Under the pieces are notes generated by a model. The model did no database searches, had not been told where the DNA came from, and was given only the letters and a program-made list of their open reading frames with translations. Positions 9,848-20,825 of a DNA stretch of 64,000 bases are shown one piece after another. Position 1 is the first letter of the stretch; the number at the start of each line of letters is the position of its first letter. A program made the translations under genes and the position numbers. Source of the DNA: Ascaphus truei (taxonomy: Eukaryota; Chordata; Amphibia; Anura; Ascaphidae); contig CM071570.1 in the NCBI GenBank assembly GCA_036426205.1, forward strand, positions 69,589,585 through 69,653,584, written 5' to 3'.

Positions 9848-10170
9848 CAGGGGTGCGCCAACTGGGGGGCACATCATTTTCTGGGGTCTGGTGGTGTAGC
9901 GCTTACAGAGGCCACGTGCACTTCCCCACAGCATTTAAATGAATTGCCGGGAGAGAGCACGAGGTCTCTGTGACTCTCTCTTACCTGCTCTCCGTTGACG
10001 TGTCGCCATACAGTAACAACGCAGCATCAAATGGCAACGTTTTTCCATGGCAACGTGACGTCACATGATGTTGTGACTTCATATGATGCCGCTCATCCCA
10101 GAGAGCAGGTAAGGGGGGGAGGGTGGGGCGAGCGGGGGGGAGAGCAAACAGAAAAATTTGCCCACCCCTG
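9848..10170. mobile_element. hAT-type MITE with 8-bp target duplication
   Basis: Begins CAGGGGTGCGCCAACTGG and ends AAATTTGCCCACCCCTG, the inverted hAT-style terminus CAGGGGTGGGCAAATTT. Flanks are CCTTAGAG (9840-9847) and CCATAGAG (10171-10178), an 8-bp duplication with one mismatch, as expected for hAT transposases. The 323-bp interior is GC-rich and non-coding, so it must have been moved in trans. Confidence 0.85.
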
Positions 10171-12365
10171 CCATAGAGTATCATTGGAGGGGTTGTTTTT
10201 TCTGGGCATATTGGAAGAGTAAACGCACATACTTTCAATACCCTAGCTAGAGGATATTACACATATAAATAAATAGTCATATGTAACGCATAATTGACAA
10301 AATGATATGGGCTACTCCACTGAAAACAAGGAAAATATAAAAAAAAAAAAAAATCTCCAATCATAAGGATTGTAAAGAAATTTTCATAATGTGGGCAAAC
10401 AACACTGAGAGGCAAAATGCTTACTAGTGTTGCTCGACACTTTCTACAGTCTCATGGGGGGATCTGCAATTGGTATACAGGCCTTTAATGATTTTGCATC
10501 TTTAACTTATCCACGGGTCATGATACTCCAACACCCTGGCTGAGAATCACTGCCCTAAAGCTTACATTTTGCTGCTGTATTTCTCAGTCGTTACCACAAA
10601 ACCCGACTTCATTCCTTTTTTAAGAAGCACTTATGACTGATTAGCATTACAAAGTAATGCCCTCTGAAGCTGCAATATTTGTTCCCCATGACTTCATACA
10701 GTATGAATAATATTAAATTGAGCTGACAGTTTTCCTACAGTATATATTGATAAACTACAATATTTATTTTGATCGTGCTAATTTCCATAATGAAAGACTG
10801 CTTGTATATGCTTCTTTTTACTGAGTAATCGCTACTAAAACTACCTGAGCAACTGGAAATAGGTTAGGAAATAGCTATGTTTTTAGATACAGTGTATTAC
10901 AGCTAGATCTAAATTGGTTGGTCTTTCATAGAATATGATAATGTATTATTGAATGGTTGCTTCAATATTATTAGTTGATGCACTGGGATTATAAAATAAT
11001 TAGAAAAAAATTAACCAGCTGCACATTACACATTGTGCCATATACATTAAACATCTATAATCATAATTTATAGAAATGGGAATACACAAATAGTGTTACA
11101 AAATGAGCACATCTGGATGAAGCTGATAGTTGCTTTGCATGCAGGGGGGGGGATATACATTGCATGATTTTATTGAGAAAATAAAATGTTATGTTAATTG
11201 CGTTTCGGCATCATCTCTTGACAATGATAATACTGTCATTACAGGATAAAACATATGACTCAAGTAAATGTCAAAGTTTAGAACAGCATTCTATGTGAAG
11301 GAAAATACGTTGCTGACAAAGATAACATTGCTTTACGAACAAACAATAGATATCAACTGTCAAATGTAATAAATCACATTATTTTAGAAGGAGTCTGTGT
11401 CTACACACACTTTGATAAATATTTGTAGATGCTTAACAACTATTAAAGAAATTAAGACCTGGTTGTGTTGTGTAGTGTTGTTTTTAATTATGGTGAATAT
11501 GATTTTTTAGTAATATAACTGACCTTTTTTAAAATGAATACCTGTATTCCTTTGATTTTTTTTTATATTTATAGAAAAGAAGACCCATTATAAAGGTATA
11601 AAAGATCAAACAGGAGAAAAATAAACAGATTTAATGAACGCAGCACTCCCATTCGTACGGAAAAAAAATGTTAGGTAATTTATTCATCACATTGAAATAT
11701 ACCAAGTGTATCCATAATTATAATTTAATACATATAATTCTATGGCAAAGAGAATTGGCAACAAAAGGGATAACAAAATTGCACCAGCATGGTAAATAAA
11801 AAAGCTCATGCAAGTAATATTAGTGCACCAATACATTTTCAGTAAGGGTAAAACAATATAGAAATTCCCACACACAATCCTCAAAGTAATAAAAACAAAA
11901 CTGCATAACAAATAAATCATAAAGGTAATACCCTAATTGCATGTAGCAGATTGTAGCTTATACTGTAGCTGTTTTGTATTTCTAACTTTGGGCCAGATCT
12001 GCAGAGGTCCGTTAACTGAAGGCTTATAACAGGCTGTTTTCTGAGTCGTATTTTTACTTGCGTACCAAGTGACATATACTGTACCTCCCCAAACGCTCCT
12101 TTAAATAATATGTGGAATGATACCTGTGCACAAAACTGAACACACCAGATATGCCTGCTAGTTGGATATTCAAAGTATATTCAAATTATTTCAATTAACA
12201 CATATCCAAGGTGTCTCAGGTGTGTTCATTTTTGTTTACATGTGTTTCTCCAATTATTGCATAAAGGTGTGTTTGGGGAAGAATTTAAAGTTACTTTGTG
12301 CTCTGGTAAAAAATGCCAAAAATGTGACTTGACGAGTGAGGTTTGAAGATACACGTTAATGCTTA
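10171..12365. other. AT-rich unique-looking DNA, no gene
   Basis: About 2.2 kb without a frame over 80 codons, no splice-bounded conserved peptide and no obvious repeat apart from short A and G runs (for example 11143-11150). Confidence 0.55.
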
Positions 12366-13127
12366 TGTAACGGATTTTCCCCTACCCTCTGTGAGATCCC
12401 CCTGTTACCAGATGTATAGTGCATGCTACCTGTTGGTTCACAAGAAGCTGAGTTGTCCGCCGATATTTGTGGGGACTGCAGGACAGGCTTCTGGGGTATA
12501 TACCTGACATTTACTCCATGGTACACAGCGCCTCCATCTGCCATAAGCTCCAGATATATGGAGGCGATCTCCTACGATAGAAATGGTTACCTCATCCCCC
12601 AGTAAGATCACACACCAGGAAGGAGGTATATTCAACTGGAACAGATTTATTCCTGTACACTTTATAGCACACGGCAGTTCTCTGCCCAACACAGTCTCTG
12701 TTCTGGTCTCCAAAACTCAGTATGGTCCCTAGACCTTCACTATGGGTCAAGGGCCCCCACAGCAGTCCTTTCTCTTCCCCAGAACTCTAGCAGGACCAGG
12801 GGAATAGGTGATCAATCACTCTCCCTCCTTAGGAAAGAGGACCAGGGCCTGCCAGTGCACAGCAGTCCTGCGTGATGCCTTGTCTCTCTCAATCGTAGAG
12901 ACACTACTGAATTTGGGGTTGCACCTCCCTTAAGTACAGTAGGGGGAAGGTACTAGGTCTGAACCCAGGATTTGGCAGAACACAGATCTAGTCACACCTC
13001 TTCCCCTGTCACTCAAGGGACTGCCTGTGTGGGGAAAAACCATGATTAGTACTGGCACTGCCTGCTCTTACCAGGACTTACATGCCAGTGAGGGCAGAAT
13101 GGTAGCCAGAAACCAGCTATGACTACA
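12366..13127 (-). mobile_element. Solo LTR, minus strand (LTR family 1)
   Basis: Reads TGTAGTCATAGCTGG... on the minus strand and ends with ...CCGTTACA, giving TG/CA termini. It holds a minus-strand AATAAA (complement TTTATT at 12646) and a TATAAA nearby. Its first part resembles the LTR at 21983-22648 (TGTARYYATRRCTGG, then TAAGTCCTG and CAGTGCC). Flanks GCTTA and CTTTA are only a weak duplication. No internal region adjoins it, so it is taken as solo. Confidence 0.65.
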
Positions 13128-13480
13128 CTTTAGAAAGCGTTAACTTAGATTAGTGCCTCGTTCAGTTAGTGACAGATCCATGTGGATCTGGATCTTTGTG
13201 GGTTGTCTGTGTAAGGAGTTTTTTTTTTGTGTGTCTTTTTCGCTCTATCATCCAAAATACCTATTCAAGGGTCTGGTTTTATCAGTGTAGCAAAATATTT
13301 GCGAAACAAAAAACATTTAGCAAAGTTGTTGCGAAAAAGATGGGTCAATTTCCCATGATTCGTAAACTTGGGTTACTTTTTTGCACATCTCTTATATCCA
13401 CATACAGTATAGTGGTATGAAAAAGAAAGTACATACTCTTTGAATTCTATGGTTTTACATATCAGGACATAATAATAATA
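13128..13480. other. No gene seen
   Basis: AT-rich sequence with an 83-codon chance frame and no domain. Confidence 0.5.
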
Positions 13481-13745
13481 ATGTATTGGGGGTTTTTGGG
13501 GTATTTTTTAAATATATTTTGGGGGTATTTTTATATGTTTTGGGGGGGTTGAGGGAATTTGTATATGTATTGGGGGACTTGGGGGTATTTTAATATGTAT
13601 TCGGGGGCTTGGGGGAATTCGTATATGTATTGGGGGGTTTGGTGTTATTTTTATATGGGTTGGGGTATTTTTTATATGTATTGGGGAGGGTTGTTTTTTT
13701 ATATTATGTGTGTGTGTGTGTGTGTGTATATATATGATAAATAAT
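13481..13745. repeat. T/G-rich minisatellite ending in (GT)n
   Basis: About seven degenerate units of roughly 30 bp built from TATGTATTGGGGG and TTGGGGGTATTTT phrases, followed by GTGTGTGTGTGTGT and a TAATAA tract. The Tyr/Trp/Gly-rich frame is an artefact. Confidence 0.9.
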
Positions 13746-13924
13746 AATAAATCATAAATTGATGTATAAGTGATGAAAATAGATAAAAAAATATATAAAG
13801 CAATAAAAATCTGAATGAAATAGTTGATACTAATCCACTCCTATATGGAAGTCCAGTTCAATGTTAACGCTTGAATGGGTGTGGGGCAGCTTTAATAGGA
13901 AGAACCAGTTCCATAGAAATCTAA

Positions 13925-14479
13925 AACAAAAAAAGAGAAAGCGCACAGCCCATAGCGTAAAAAGCGTATAACATATTTAATAAAAATGTTGAGGAGTGGG
14001 AAACAAGCTCACTCACAAACGAAAAAGAATAACAGGCATGTATATATATGTTATATATCACCACCACGGGATCAGTACGGCATGGCCTCCTACAGCAGAA
14101 GATGTATCAAATGCTGTCAGCTATTAGTCCAATGCTTCAGACCTCGTGGATGGTAATGCAACTGATGAATGCGGAAGTCCTTGGTAATCAGTCCCTCCAG
14201 ACCAGATCGGCTCTCATCCGCACCAACTCTGGGGCTCTGTGCAGCAGGGCTGGAAGCTTGCTACTCCTTCCATCCCGATGATGACGTAATGTCGGCGCTG
14301 CTGTCCTGACGCGTTTCGTCAGACATACTGACTTTTTCAAAGGATAATCAAACCTAAATCTACACAAATATATATATATATATATATCTGAAAAGCGGGT
14401 TGCCTAGCAACTATTAACCTATCAAAAAGCTATCCCAATTAGTTGCAAAATCAATTAAATGGATTTGCATGAATATGCT
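13925..14479 (-). repeat. Left arm of 1.1-kb inverted hammerhead-repeat pair
   Basis: Reverse complement of 14507-15057 with scattered substitutions. From outside in it carries the distal motif (CATAGCGTAAAAAGCG), an AATAAA-like edge, a GATCAGTACGG block, and the hammerhead remnant at 14304-14344. The 77-codon frame at 14048 has an 87-codon mirror image in the other arm. Confidence 0.9.
14304..14344 (-). ncRNA. Decayed hammerhead motif, left arm
   Basis: On the minus strand: stem I UCCU/AGGA, a degraded core UUGAAAA in place of CUGANGA, stem II GUCAG-UAUGU-CUGAC, then GAAACGCGUC with the palindromic stem III ACGCGU and a GUC triplet. Stem II is perfect but the catalytic box is lost. Confidence 0.5.
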
Positions 14480-14506
14480 GTTATAGATGTCTGCAAGTGA
14501 AGACTT
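14480..14506. other. Spacer of the 1.1-kb inverted repeat
   Basis: A 27-bp asymmetric centre between the two arms. Such a short spacer would let the single strand form a giant hairpin. Confidence 0.8.
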
Positions 14507-15057
14507 AGCATATTCATGCGAATCCATTTAATTGATTTTGCAACTAATTAGGATAGCTTTTTGATAGGTTAATAGTTGCTAGGCAACCCGCTTTTTAGGT
14601 ATATATATATTTGTCTAGGTTTAGGTCTGATTATCCTTTGAAAATGTCAGTGTGTCAGACGAAACGCGTCAGGACAGCAGCGCCGACATTACGTCATCAT
14701 CAGGGGACGGAAGGAGTGGCAAGCTTCCAGCCCTGCTGCACAGAGCCCCAGAGTTGGTGCGGATGAGAGCCGATCTGGTCTGGAGGGACTGATTACCAAT
14801 GACTTCCGCATTCATCAGTTGCATTACCATCCACGAGGTCTGAAGCATTGGACTAATAACTGACACCGTTTGATACAACTTCTGCTGTAGGAGGCCTTGC
14901 CGTGCTGATCCCGTGGTGGTGATATATAACATATATATACATGCCTGTTATTCTTTTTCATTTGTGAGTGAGCTTGTTTCCCTCTCCTCAACATTTTTAT
15001 TAAATATGTTATACGCTTTTTACGCTATGGGCTGTGTGTTTTCTCTTTTTTTGTTAT
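14507..15057 (+). repeat. Right arm of 1.1-kb inverted hammerhead-repeat pair
   Basis: Mirror of 13925-14479. Reading outward: GCATATTCATGC, TATATATA at 14601, a hammerhead remnant at 14634-14674, CATTACGTCATCATC, and the distal motif TTTTTACGCTATGGGCTGTG at 15017-15036, then a T-rich tail into a TATG microsatellite. Confidence 0.9.
14634..14674 (+). ncRNA. Decayed hammerhead motif, right arm
   Basis: UCCU (14634-14637) pairs with AGGA (14671-14674). The core is UUGAAAA. Stem II is reduced to GUC/GAC. GAAACGCGUC at 14661-14670 is intact. A TATATATATA tract lies about 30 bp upstream. It shares the core loss with the left-arm copy, so the loss probably predates the duplication. Confidence 0.5.
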
Positions 15058-15092
15058 ATATATATATATGTATGTATGTATGTATGTACAGT
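15057..15092. repeat. (TA)n/(TATG)n microsatellite
   Basis: TATATATA followed by five TATG units, directly at the end of the inverted pair. Confidence 0.95.
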
Positions 15093-15494
15093 ATGTAGGG
15101 GTTATATAATGTATATTGTTTTTTAATATGTATTGGGTAGCTGGGCTTTTTGTATGCATTTGTGGTGGTTGTGGAGGTTGTATATAATTGAGGGTGGGGA
15201 TTTTTTTGTATGTATTTGGGGGTAGGAAGTTTTTTGCATTGGGAGGTGGGAGAGGAGAGATTGGGTGAGTGAGGAAAATAGGGAGTAAGACTGAGACGCT
15301 GGGGAGAGAAATACATGCTAGGTGGGAGAGTGAGAGGGGGTAAGATGAAAGGGAGAGAAATACATGGGAAGAGGGGGGAGGAAGAGAGGGGGATCATGAG
15401 GTGTGAAATGTGGGGGGCAGCTCACAATACCGTCAACATGGGGGGGCTTGCATAAAATGTTTGTCCTGGGACACACGATTTCTAGTTAGCGGCG
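15093..15494. repeat. G/T- and G/A-rich low-complexity tract
   Basis: Purine-biased plus strand (GGGAGAGGGG-type phrases) up to about 15400. The 125-codon Ser/Pro frame on the minus strand is an artefact of this bias. Confidence 0.7.
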
Positions 15495-16190
15495 TTGACA
15501 GGAGGCAGGACAGCCTACACCACAATAAAGGCCCTAAATAAAAACATTAAAAAAACAAACTACCTGAAAGGACAAGTAGCGGAATTAACAGAGCGGCAGG
15601 AGGATGCGGAGAACAGGGACCGCAGAAACAATATTAGAATCCGAGGGATCCCAGAGACAATTGTGGAAGTGGAGGAATTTGTATCAAAATGGCTGAACAT
15701 CACGCTGCCAGGTAAAACTGAGGCCGAAATTGCACTGGATAGGTCCATAGGGCCCTAAGGAGCAGGCCGCAACTGGGTGACACCCCAAGGGACGTTATTC
15801 TCCATTTCCATTATTTCAAAATTAAGGAAGAATTATGTAAAATAACATGGAGCAGCAATAACCTCTCCTTTGAGAAAATACAATTTCAAGTTTTTCAAGA
15901 TCTTTTCCCCACAACCTTCGGTAGGCGCCGCAAGCTACAGCCTATTACAAAGATTCTCCGAGATAAGGGGCTGAGGTACCGGTGGATCTTCCCATTCAGG
16001 CTTCTAGTGCTAAAGGACGGCAGAGATAACATCCTAAAAGAACTGGCGGATGGAGGGGATTTCCTCAAAAAGCTAGAACTCACAGGATCAATCTCTCAAC
16101 AGGGTTCAGAAGAAGAGTCCTCCCTGGGGCCACCCTGGTGCAAAGTGACGGTATCTTTATGTGGCCGCCGGGATAAACCTGCCAAATAAG
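15495..16190 (+). pseudogene. Tx1/L1-like LINE ORF1 remnant
   Basis: The first 87 codons contain a coiled-coil-like stretch (VAELTERQEDAENRDRRNN) followed by RIRGIPE, the start of the L1 ORF1 RNA-binding domain. After a stop at about 15756 the reading frame shifts, and the homologous peptide continues in other frames to about 16190 (segments such as DLFPTTFGRR, ILRDKGLRYRW, LVLKDGRDNILKEL). L1 ORF1 protein binds element RNA as a trimer and acts as a chaperone. The copy has at least two frame breaks and no recognised start. It is followed in cis by ORF2 pieces from 17745. Confidence 0.75.
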
Positions 16191-17744
16191 ACCAATCAAG
16201 CCCTTAAAGGGGTAGTGGTCCGGTGGCTAACATCCCTTTTGAGTTAAAGCGGTGATGCCGTGAAAGCAACCAAAGTTCTGTTATGCATTGTCCTGAGTTG
16301 GTTCCAGTCCAGTTTTTCAGCACACACAGTGAGTTCAGTTGTGGTTCAATGCGAGGCGACGGACAACAGAGATGGAGACAGAGGAACTGGAGATGGAGTT
16401 TGACGTGAGAGATGACCGAGATGAAGGAAGAGTAGAGGAAATTAAAGAAGCCCCGCTGTTCAAGTGGTTGGTACAGCAGCCAGAGAGAGAGTAGGATGTA
16501 AAGGCCATTCTTCTTCATTCGCCATCTTTGGCTGCTTTTGCCGCCGTTCTCCATGTTTTGGCAGGATGGAAGGCTGGTGACACTGGAAACCAGAGACATA
16601 CCGGGAAGGACGATAAAAGGTAGCCCACAACCCCAAATTAAACAACGGAGGCGGGTAAGTGCCTGGCAGAGGGGGGAAAAGAGCTACCTGGTTCCCTGGA
16701 CGGTTTTCATAGAGACATTAAGAGACAGTTGTGGTGACCCCATGGCCTAAGATACGAGAGGATTTCAGCTTATAATTGAGGAAACAGTTTAAAGTGAGAG
16801 GTATAGACACATAAGCAGAATGTTACGAGTTGAATTGGGGACTCCATGTCTAAGTAGGATAGAATTAAGCGGTACCCCTGGGACTTAGTGTTCAGACTTA
16901 TGTAGGGACACTGTCTAGACTTAACGGAGGAGATGGAGCTAAAGAGGCAAGGAACAATGCCCAATAACAAACAGCACATAGTTTCAGTTTAGGTTTGAGA
17001 GATCAGTTGGATAATTTGAGGATAGGAGGGTAATGTAGTTCAGGGTAAAAACATGGGATAGTAGGTATTAAGCCTTGGGTACATAAGCGTCAACAAGTGC
17101 ATCTTTAGCAAAAGGTAACAAAGATAACAAAGGGGGAAAGAGAGAGTGCTCCGATTTAATATGTAATCACAAGTAACCACCAATACAAGCTTATGGAGTG
17201 ATATAATGCCCTGAAGGGGTAGTGTTAGAGGGAAGAGAGATCATTTACGCTGTACCACTGGACTGGATTAAACAAAAAAAAAGATTTTATAGAGCTTACA
17301 GAAGTGTGTACTAGACCAAATTAAAATGTCGTTTCTAACAGCACTGTGTCCATCACTTTGGAAAGCAATTATAGGAAACGGAGAGGGCATGTTACAATTT
17401 ATATTCTACAGTTTACTATTTTCTTTCACTAAAGTTAAAGTGTCTTTTATAGTAGTTGTATTTTTCTCTGTATGTGGAAGATATACGGTATATGTATTTG
17501 CTGGGCAGAGGAGTTCTGACCCCTGTTGTCCGCATGCAACCTCATATTCGTGGCGGGGGTTTAGCCCCCACTACTAAAAAAGTCCCTTGGATCCCTTGGA
17601 ATGTTCCTAACCTGGAACACCGGAGGGCAGATGGGTCAATGGTCATGTTGACTGACATGGACCTATGTCATTGATAGCTACAGTAGATTTTGTGTTTTGC
17701 CATTATGTGAAAATGTTTGCCTTCTCTAACTTATATTAGAAAAA
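16191..17744. other. Unassigned segment between LINE ORF1 and ORF2 remnants
   Basis: In an intact L1-like element this position would hold the ORF1-ORF2 junction and the endonuclease domain. I could not read endonuclease motifs in any frame. Minus-strand frames at 16204-16645 and 16770-16979 lack domains. Either the endonuclease is badly decayed or foreign DNA has replaced it. Confidence 0.4.
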
Positions 17745-19440
17745 ATTAATTGATTCAATAGCCCCATATTTGCTCAAAATGTATAATGTAGTTCTAGATG
17801 GAGCTCCGTTTCTGGAACGCATGCTCCAGGTTTCAGTCTCCTTGATATTTAAACAAGGGAAGGACCCGGCTAACTGAAAGAGTTACCGTCCAATATCCCT
17901 AATAAATTCTGCGTTAACAGCAATTAACTTCAATTTCAAATGGCAGACTAAAGCTATTAAGTATCTAGGAGTCTCCCTCACAAGTAACTATAAGTTACTG
18001 TACCAAGCTAATTACCCTAGATTAATCAAGACCCTCAGAGAGGATTTTAGGTCATGGTCTAAGTACAACATCTCCTGGATAGGAAAAATACATTGCATCA
18101 AAATTAATCTCCTCCCCCGTATACTTTACCTGTTCCAGAACCTGCCGGTTTCGATACATCTGAAGGAGATCCTATCTCTACTATCCCTAATCACCAAATT
18201 TATTTGGGGCTATAAGAAGCCAAGAATGGGGAGAGGGGTCCTCAGAAGACCAACACTGGCAGGTGGCCTAGCGGTACCCTGCTTGGTATCATATTACAGA
18301 GTGGCTCAGTTAAGACAGATTTCACAGTGAAACATAGATCCCAGTAGAAAACGCTGGGTGGAATTAGAAAAGGAGATATGCGCTCCATTAGATTTGCACA
18401 ACCTAATTTGGTCCCAAAAAGCATAGCTCAAATCCTTCAGGGAGCCGCTTTCATCGATGTTTAATTCATTGGAGGTATGGGGACCTTCTAAATTTAGATG
18501 CAGATTGACCTCTAGGGGTACGCTGATGACACCACTATTCGATGACCTCTGCTTTGCTCCGGCCTGGATAATAGAGACTTAGCAATTTGGAAACAAAGAG
18601 GAATTCTTCGACTAGGAGATTTGGAGGCAGGGAAAAACATTAAAACGTTAAGGCAGAAAAAGACTTTCACCACTCTGAGTTTTTTAGATAACTCCAAATC
18701 AGAGCCTTCTATACAAAAATTTCCCTTCCCCCCCATTAACAAATTATGAGAAGCTCTGTCTATTGAGAACAGACACATGTGGACTCACATCTCAACTATA
18801 TAACAAAGTGATCTGTTCCGGCCCTGAATATGCACGCCCATTACAGTTTGTCTCCCAATGGGAAAAAGACTTAGGGCAACGTTAGAAACAGAGGAATAGG
18901 ATGAGATATTTACGGCAGTGGCAACGAGTTCAATCTGCACGACACTGAAGGAGAATACATGTAAAGTTTTGATTAGATGGTATCTCACCCCACTAAAACT
19001 TTCAAAATGTGTGCCGGGGTACTCCCCATTGTGTCCTAAACATTGTGGAGAGCAAGCAGACTTATTACATATGCCGTGGTTTTGCCATTGGATTAGGCCC
19101 CTGTGGCAGAAAATTCCCATTTGGCTTCAGAGGATTTTAGACCTCAAGTTCCCGTTTGATCCATGGCTGTTTCTACTAAACAGGCCAGCACAACAGCTGT
19201 CCAGAGAAGAGAATAAACTTGTTGCACATTTTGCAACGAGGTGTGAGATCGCAGCATTATGGAGACAAAAAGATTCTCCAGTAATTGGAAAAATTAGAAA
19301 CAGGATTTGGTTCATTTGTCAGATGGAGAAACTTACAAGCCTACTGAATGATACTGGCGCCAAATTTCAAAAGGTATGGTTAACATGGTTAGTTCAATCA
19401 GATATATCAGGGGTGGGCATAACCTCAATTATGCTATGAT
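17745..19440 (+). pseudogene. Tx1/L1-like LINE ORF2 remnant (RT edges and C-terminal domain)
   Basis: Begins with the pre-RT stretch (MYNVVLDGAPFLERMLQ) and KSYRPISLINS, the first conserved RT block. It then jumps at about 17910 to KWQTKAIKYLGVSLTS, a segment that lies after the YADD catalytic loop in L1 proteins. The RT core is therefore deleted. The rest follows L1 order: WSKYNISWIGKIHCIKINLL, ITKFIWGYKKPRM, LAGGLAVPCLVSYYRVAQLR, and, in the 173-codon frame 18918-19439, a Cys/His segment (CPKHCGEQADLLHMPWFCHW) typical of the ORF2 C-terminus. Several stops and shifts occur between 18330 and 18917. It cannot make a working reverse transcriptase. Confidence 0.85.
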
Positions 19441-19793
19441 AGAGTTAGGTGCATTCTCGTCTAGTGGCAGATAGAGGAGGATACTATGGTTGATTCTGTA
19501 GTGTTTACATTGACGCTAGGTAGGCAGTCCTGGGGCCGTACGGGCTCAGGGCAGCGAACGCCCGAGTAGTGGGCTAGCAGGCTTTGGTTGCGCAAGTTCT
19601 GATGGAGGGGTCACAAGTACCTTACCTTAGCTCTCCCTACCTTACCGTTCCCATCCCTCCCCGCAAGTTGCTATGTTCTATATTCACTGAATATGTCCTA
19701 TGAAGACAGTGTGATACAGATGTAAATCGATTATATGCAATGTACTGAAATTGTACTCGAATTGTAAATAAAAATTAAGTTACAAAAAAAAAT
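19441..19793 (+). mobile_element. 3' UTR and poly(A) of the Tx1/L1-like LINE
   Basis: Follows the ORF2 stop directly and ends AATAAAAATTAAGTTAC plus an A run of nine or so at about 19785-19793. The AATAAA and A tail fix the 3' end of this roughly 4.3-kb element. Confidence 0.75.
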
Positions 19794-20047
19794 ACACTGT
19801 ATATTCAACTTCTGCAGACACAACACAATGCTTTGAACAAAAATACTGGTTTAATTGCTCATATTGTCTACTTATTATGTACTTCGTGATTCTGTGAAGG
19901 TATTAGCCTAACACCTTTTTATACCTACCTTATTCGCATCACACCTACCTACAGTATTTATCTTATCGCCTCTTAATTTATCCTTTCAACACTGCACTTT
20001 AAGCCTCAACCACTAGACCACTAGACATGTTTCTTTCCACTTTCTTT
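19794..20047. other. No gene seen
   Basis: Short AT-rich interval after the LINE tail. No motif. Confidence 0.5.
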
Positions 20048-20390
20048 CCACATTATAAGAGACATACAGAACACCTACAAGCTCAAATTGAACCCCCAAA
20101 ATACCCACAACATATATATAAGCATATAAGTTTCACAGAGGAGTGCTACTGAGCATGGCAATATGTATTTAAAACCAGAGACATAACATAAAACACAGAC
20201 AAAGCTCAGTGCACATCCAGAAAAACTTATATACGGTACAGTGCCTAAATATACATGTATAAATAACATACATTTATATTTATACATGTATATTTAGGCA
20301 CTGTACCGTATATAAGTTTTTCTGGATGTGCACTGAGCTTTGTCTGTGTTTTATGTTATGTCTCTGGTTTTAACCACATTATAAGAGACA
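20048..20390. mobile_element. 309-bp insertion flanked by 17-bp direct repeats
   Basis: CCACATTATAAGAGACA occurs at 20048-20064 and again, identically, at 20374-20390. A perfect 17-bp repeat on both sides of a 309-bp segment has the size of a target-site duplication left by target-primed reverse transcription. The insert has no ORF and no obvious A tail, and about two-thirds of it is a perfect palindrome. This resembles products of snap-back or twin priming. Confidence 0.75.
20170..20372. repeat. Perfect 96-bp palindrome with 11-bp spacer
   Basis: Arms 20170-20265 and 20277-20372 are exact reverse complements over all 96 bases when checked base by base; the spacer is 20266-20276. An intact arm pair of this length implies a very recent event, or an artefact of hairpin-forming library molecules. 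Confidence 0.95.
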
Positions 20391-20659
20391 AGTTAGGTTT
20401 ATTAAACTATACAAATCATCAAATCTCTTGTATAACAATCTATGAAGAACTTCCTTATTTTTCAATATGCAGTACATGGAGTCTTATTCAATAAACAGAC
20501 AGTAACTACCGTATGGGAGTTACACACCAAGCATTTCCAATAGTTGTCTAGTTACCCACATTAGTAAAAGGCAACTTTCTTAAAAGACATTGGTAAGAGA
20601 AAATGTATATGTGAACAGAAAATTAATGATTTAAGATTAACTTTGAAAAATACAGATGT
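20391..20659. other. No gene seen
   Basis: AT-rich DNA between two retroelement fragments. No motif. Confidence 0.5.
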
Positions 20660-20825
20660 AATTAGTAATCAGGCCCTCATTCTCTCCCGTCTCGATTACT
20701 GTAACCTCCTGCTGTCCGGCCTTCCTGCCTCTCACCTGTCTTTCCTGCAATCTATCCTAAACGGTGCTGCCAGAATCACTCTACTCTTTCCTAAATCTGT
20801 CTTCTCTCTACGCCCTTTGTATATA
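20660..20825 (+). pseudogene. CR1/L2-like LINE fragment (post-RT domain)
   Basis: Encodes ALILSRLDYCNLLLSGLP followed by LQSILNGAARI, the conserved block after the RT catalytic core in CR1/L2/Rex1-type LINEs. The DNA is close to 60205-60310 in the larger LINE (shared CCCTCATTCTCTCCC, GATTACTGTA, CTCACCTGTCT), so both belong to one subfamily. It is truncated at both ends and followed by TA-rich sequence. Confidence 0.85.

Noticed and set aside
16204..16645. 131-codon minus-strand frame as a possible host exon
   Set aside because: No domain, opposite strand to the LINE that surrounds it, and no splice sites bounding a conserved peptide.
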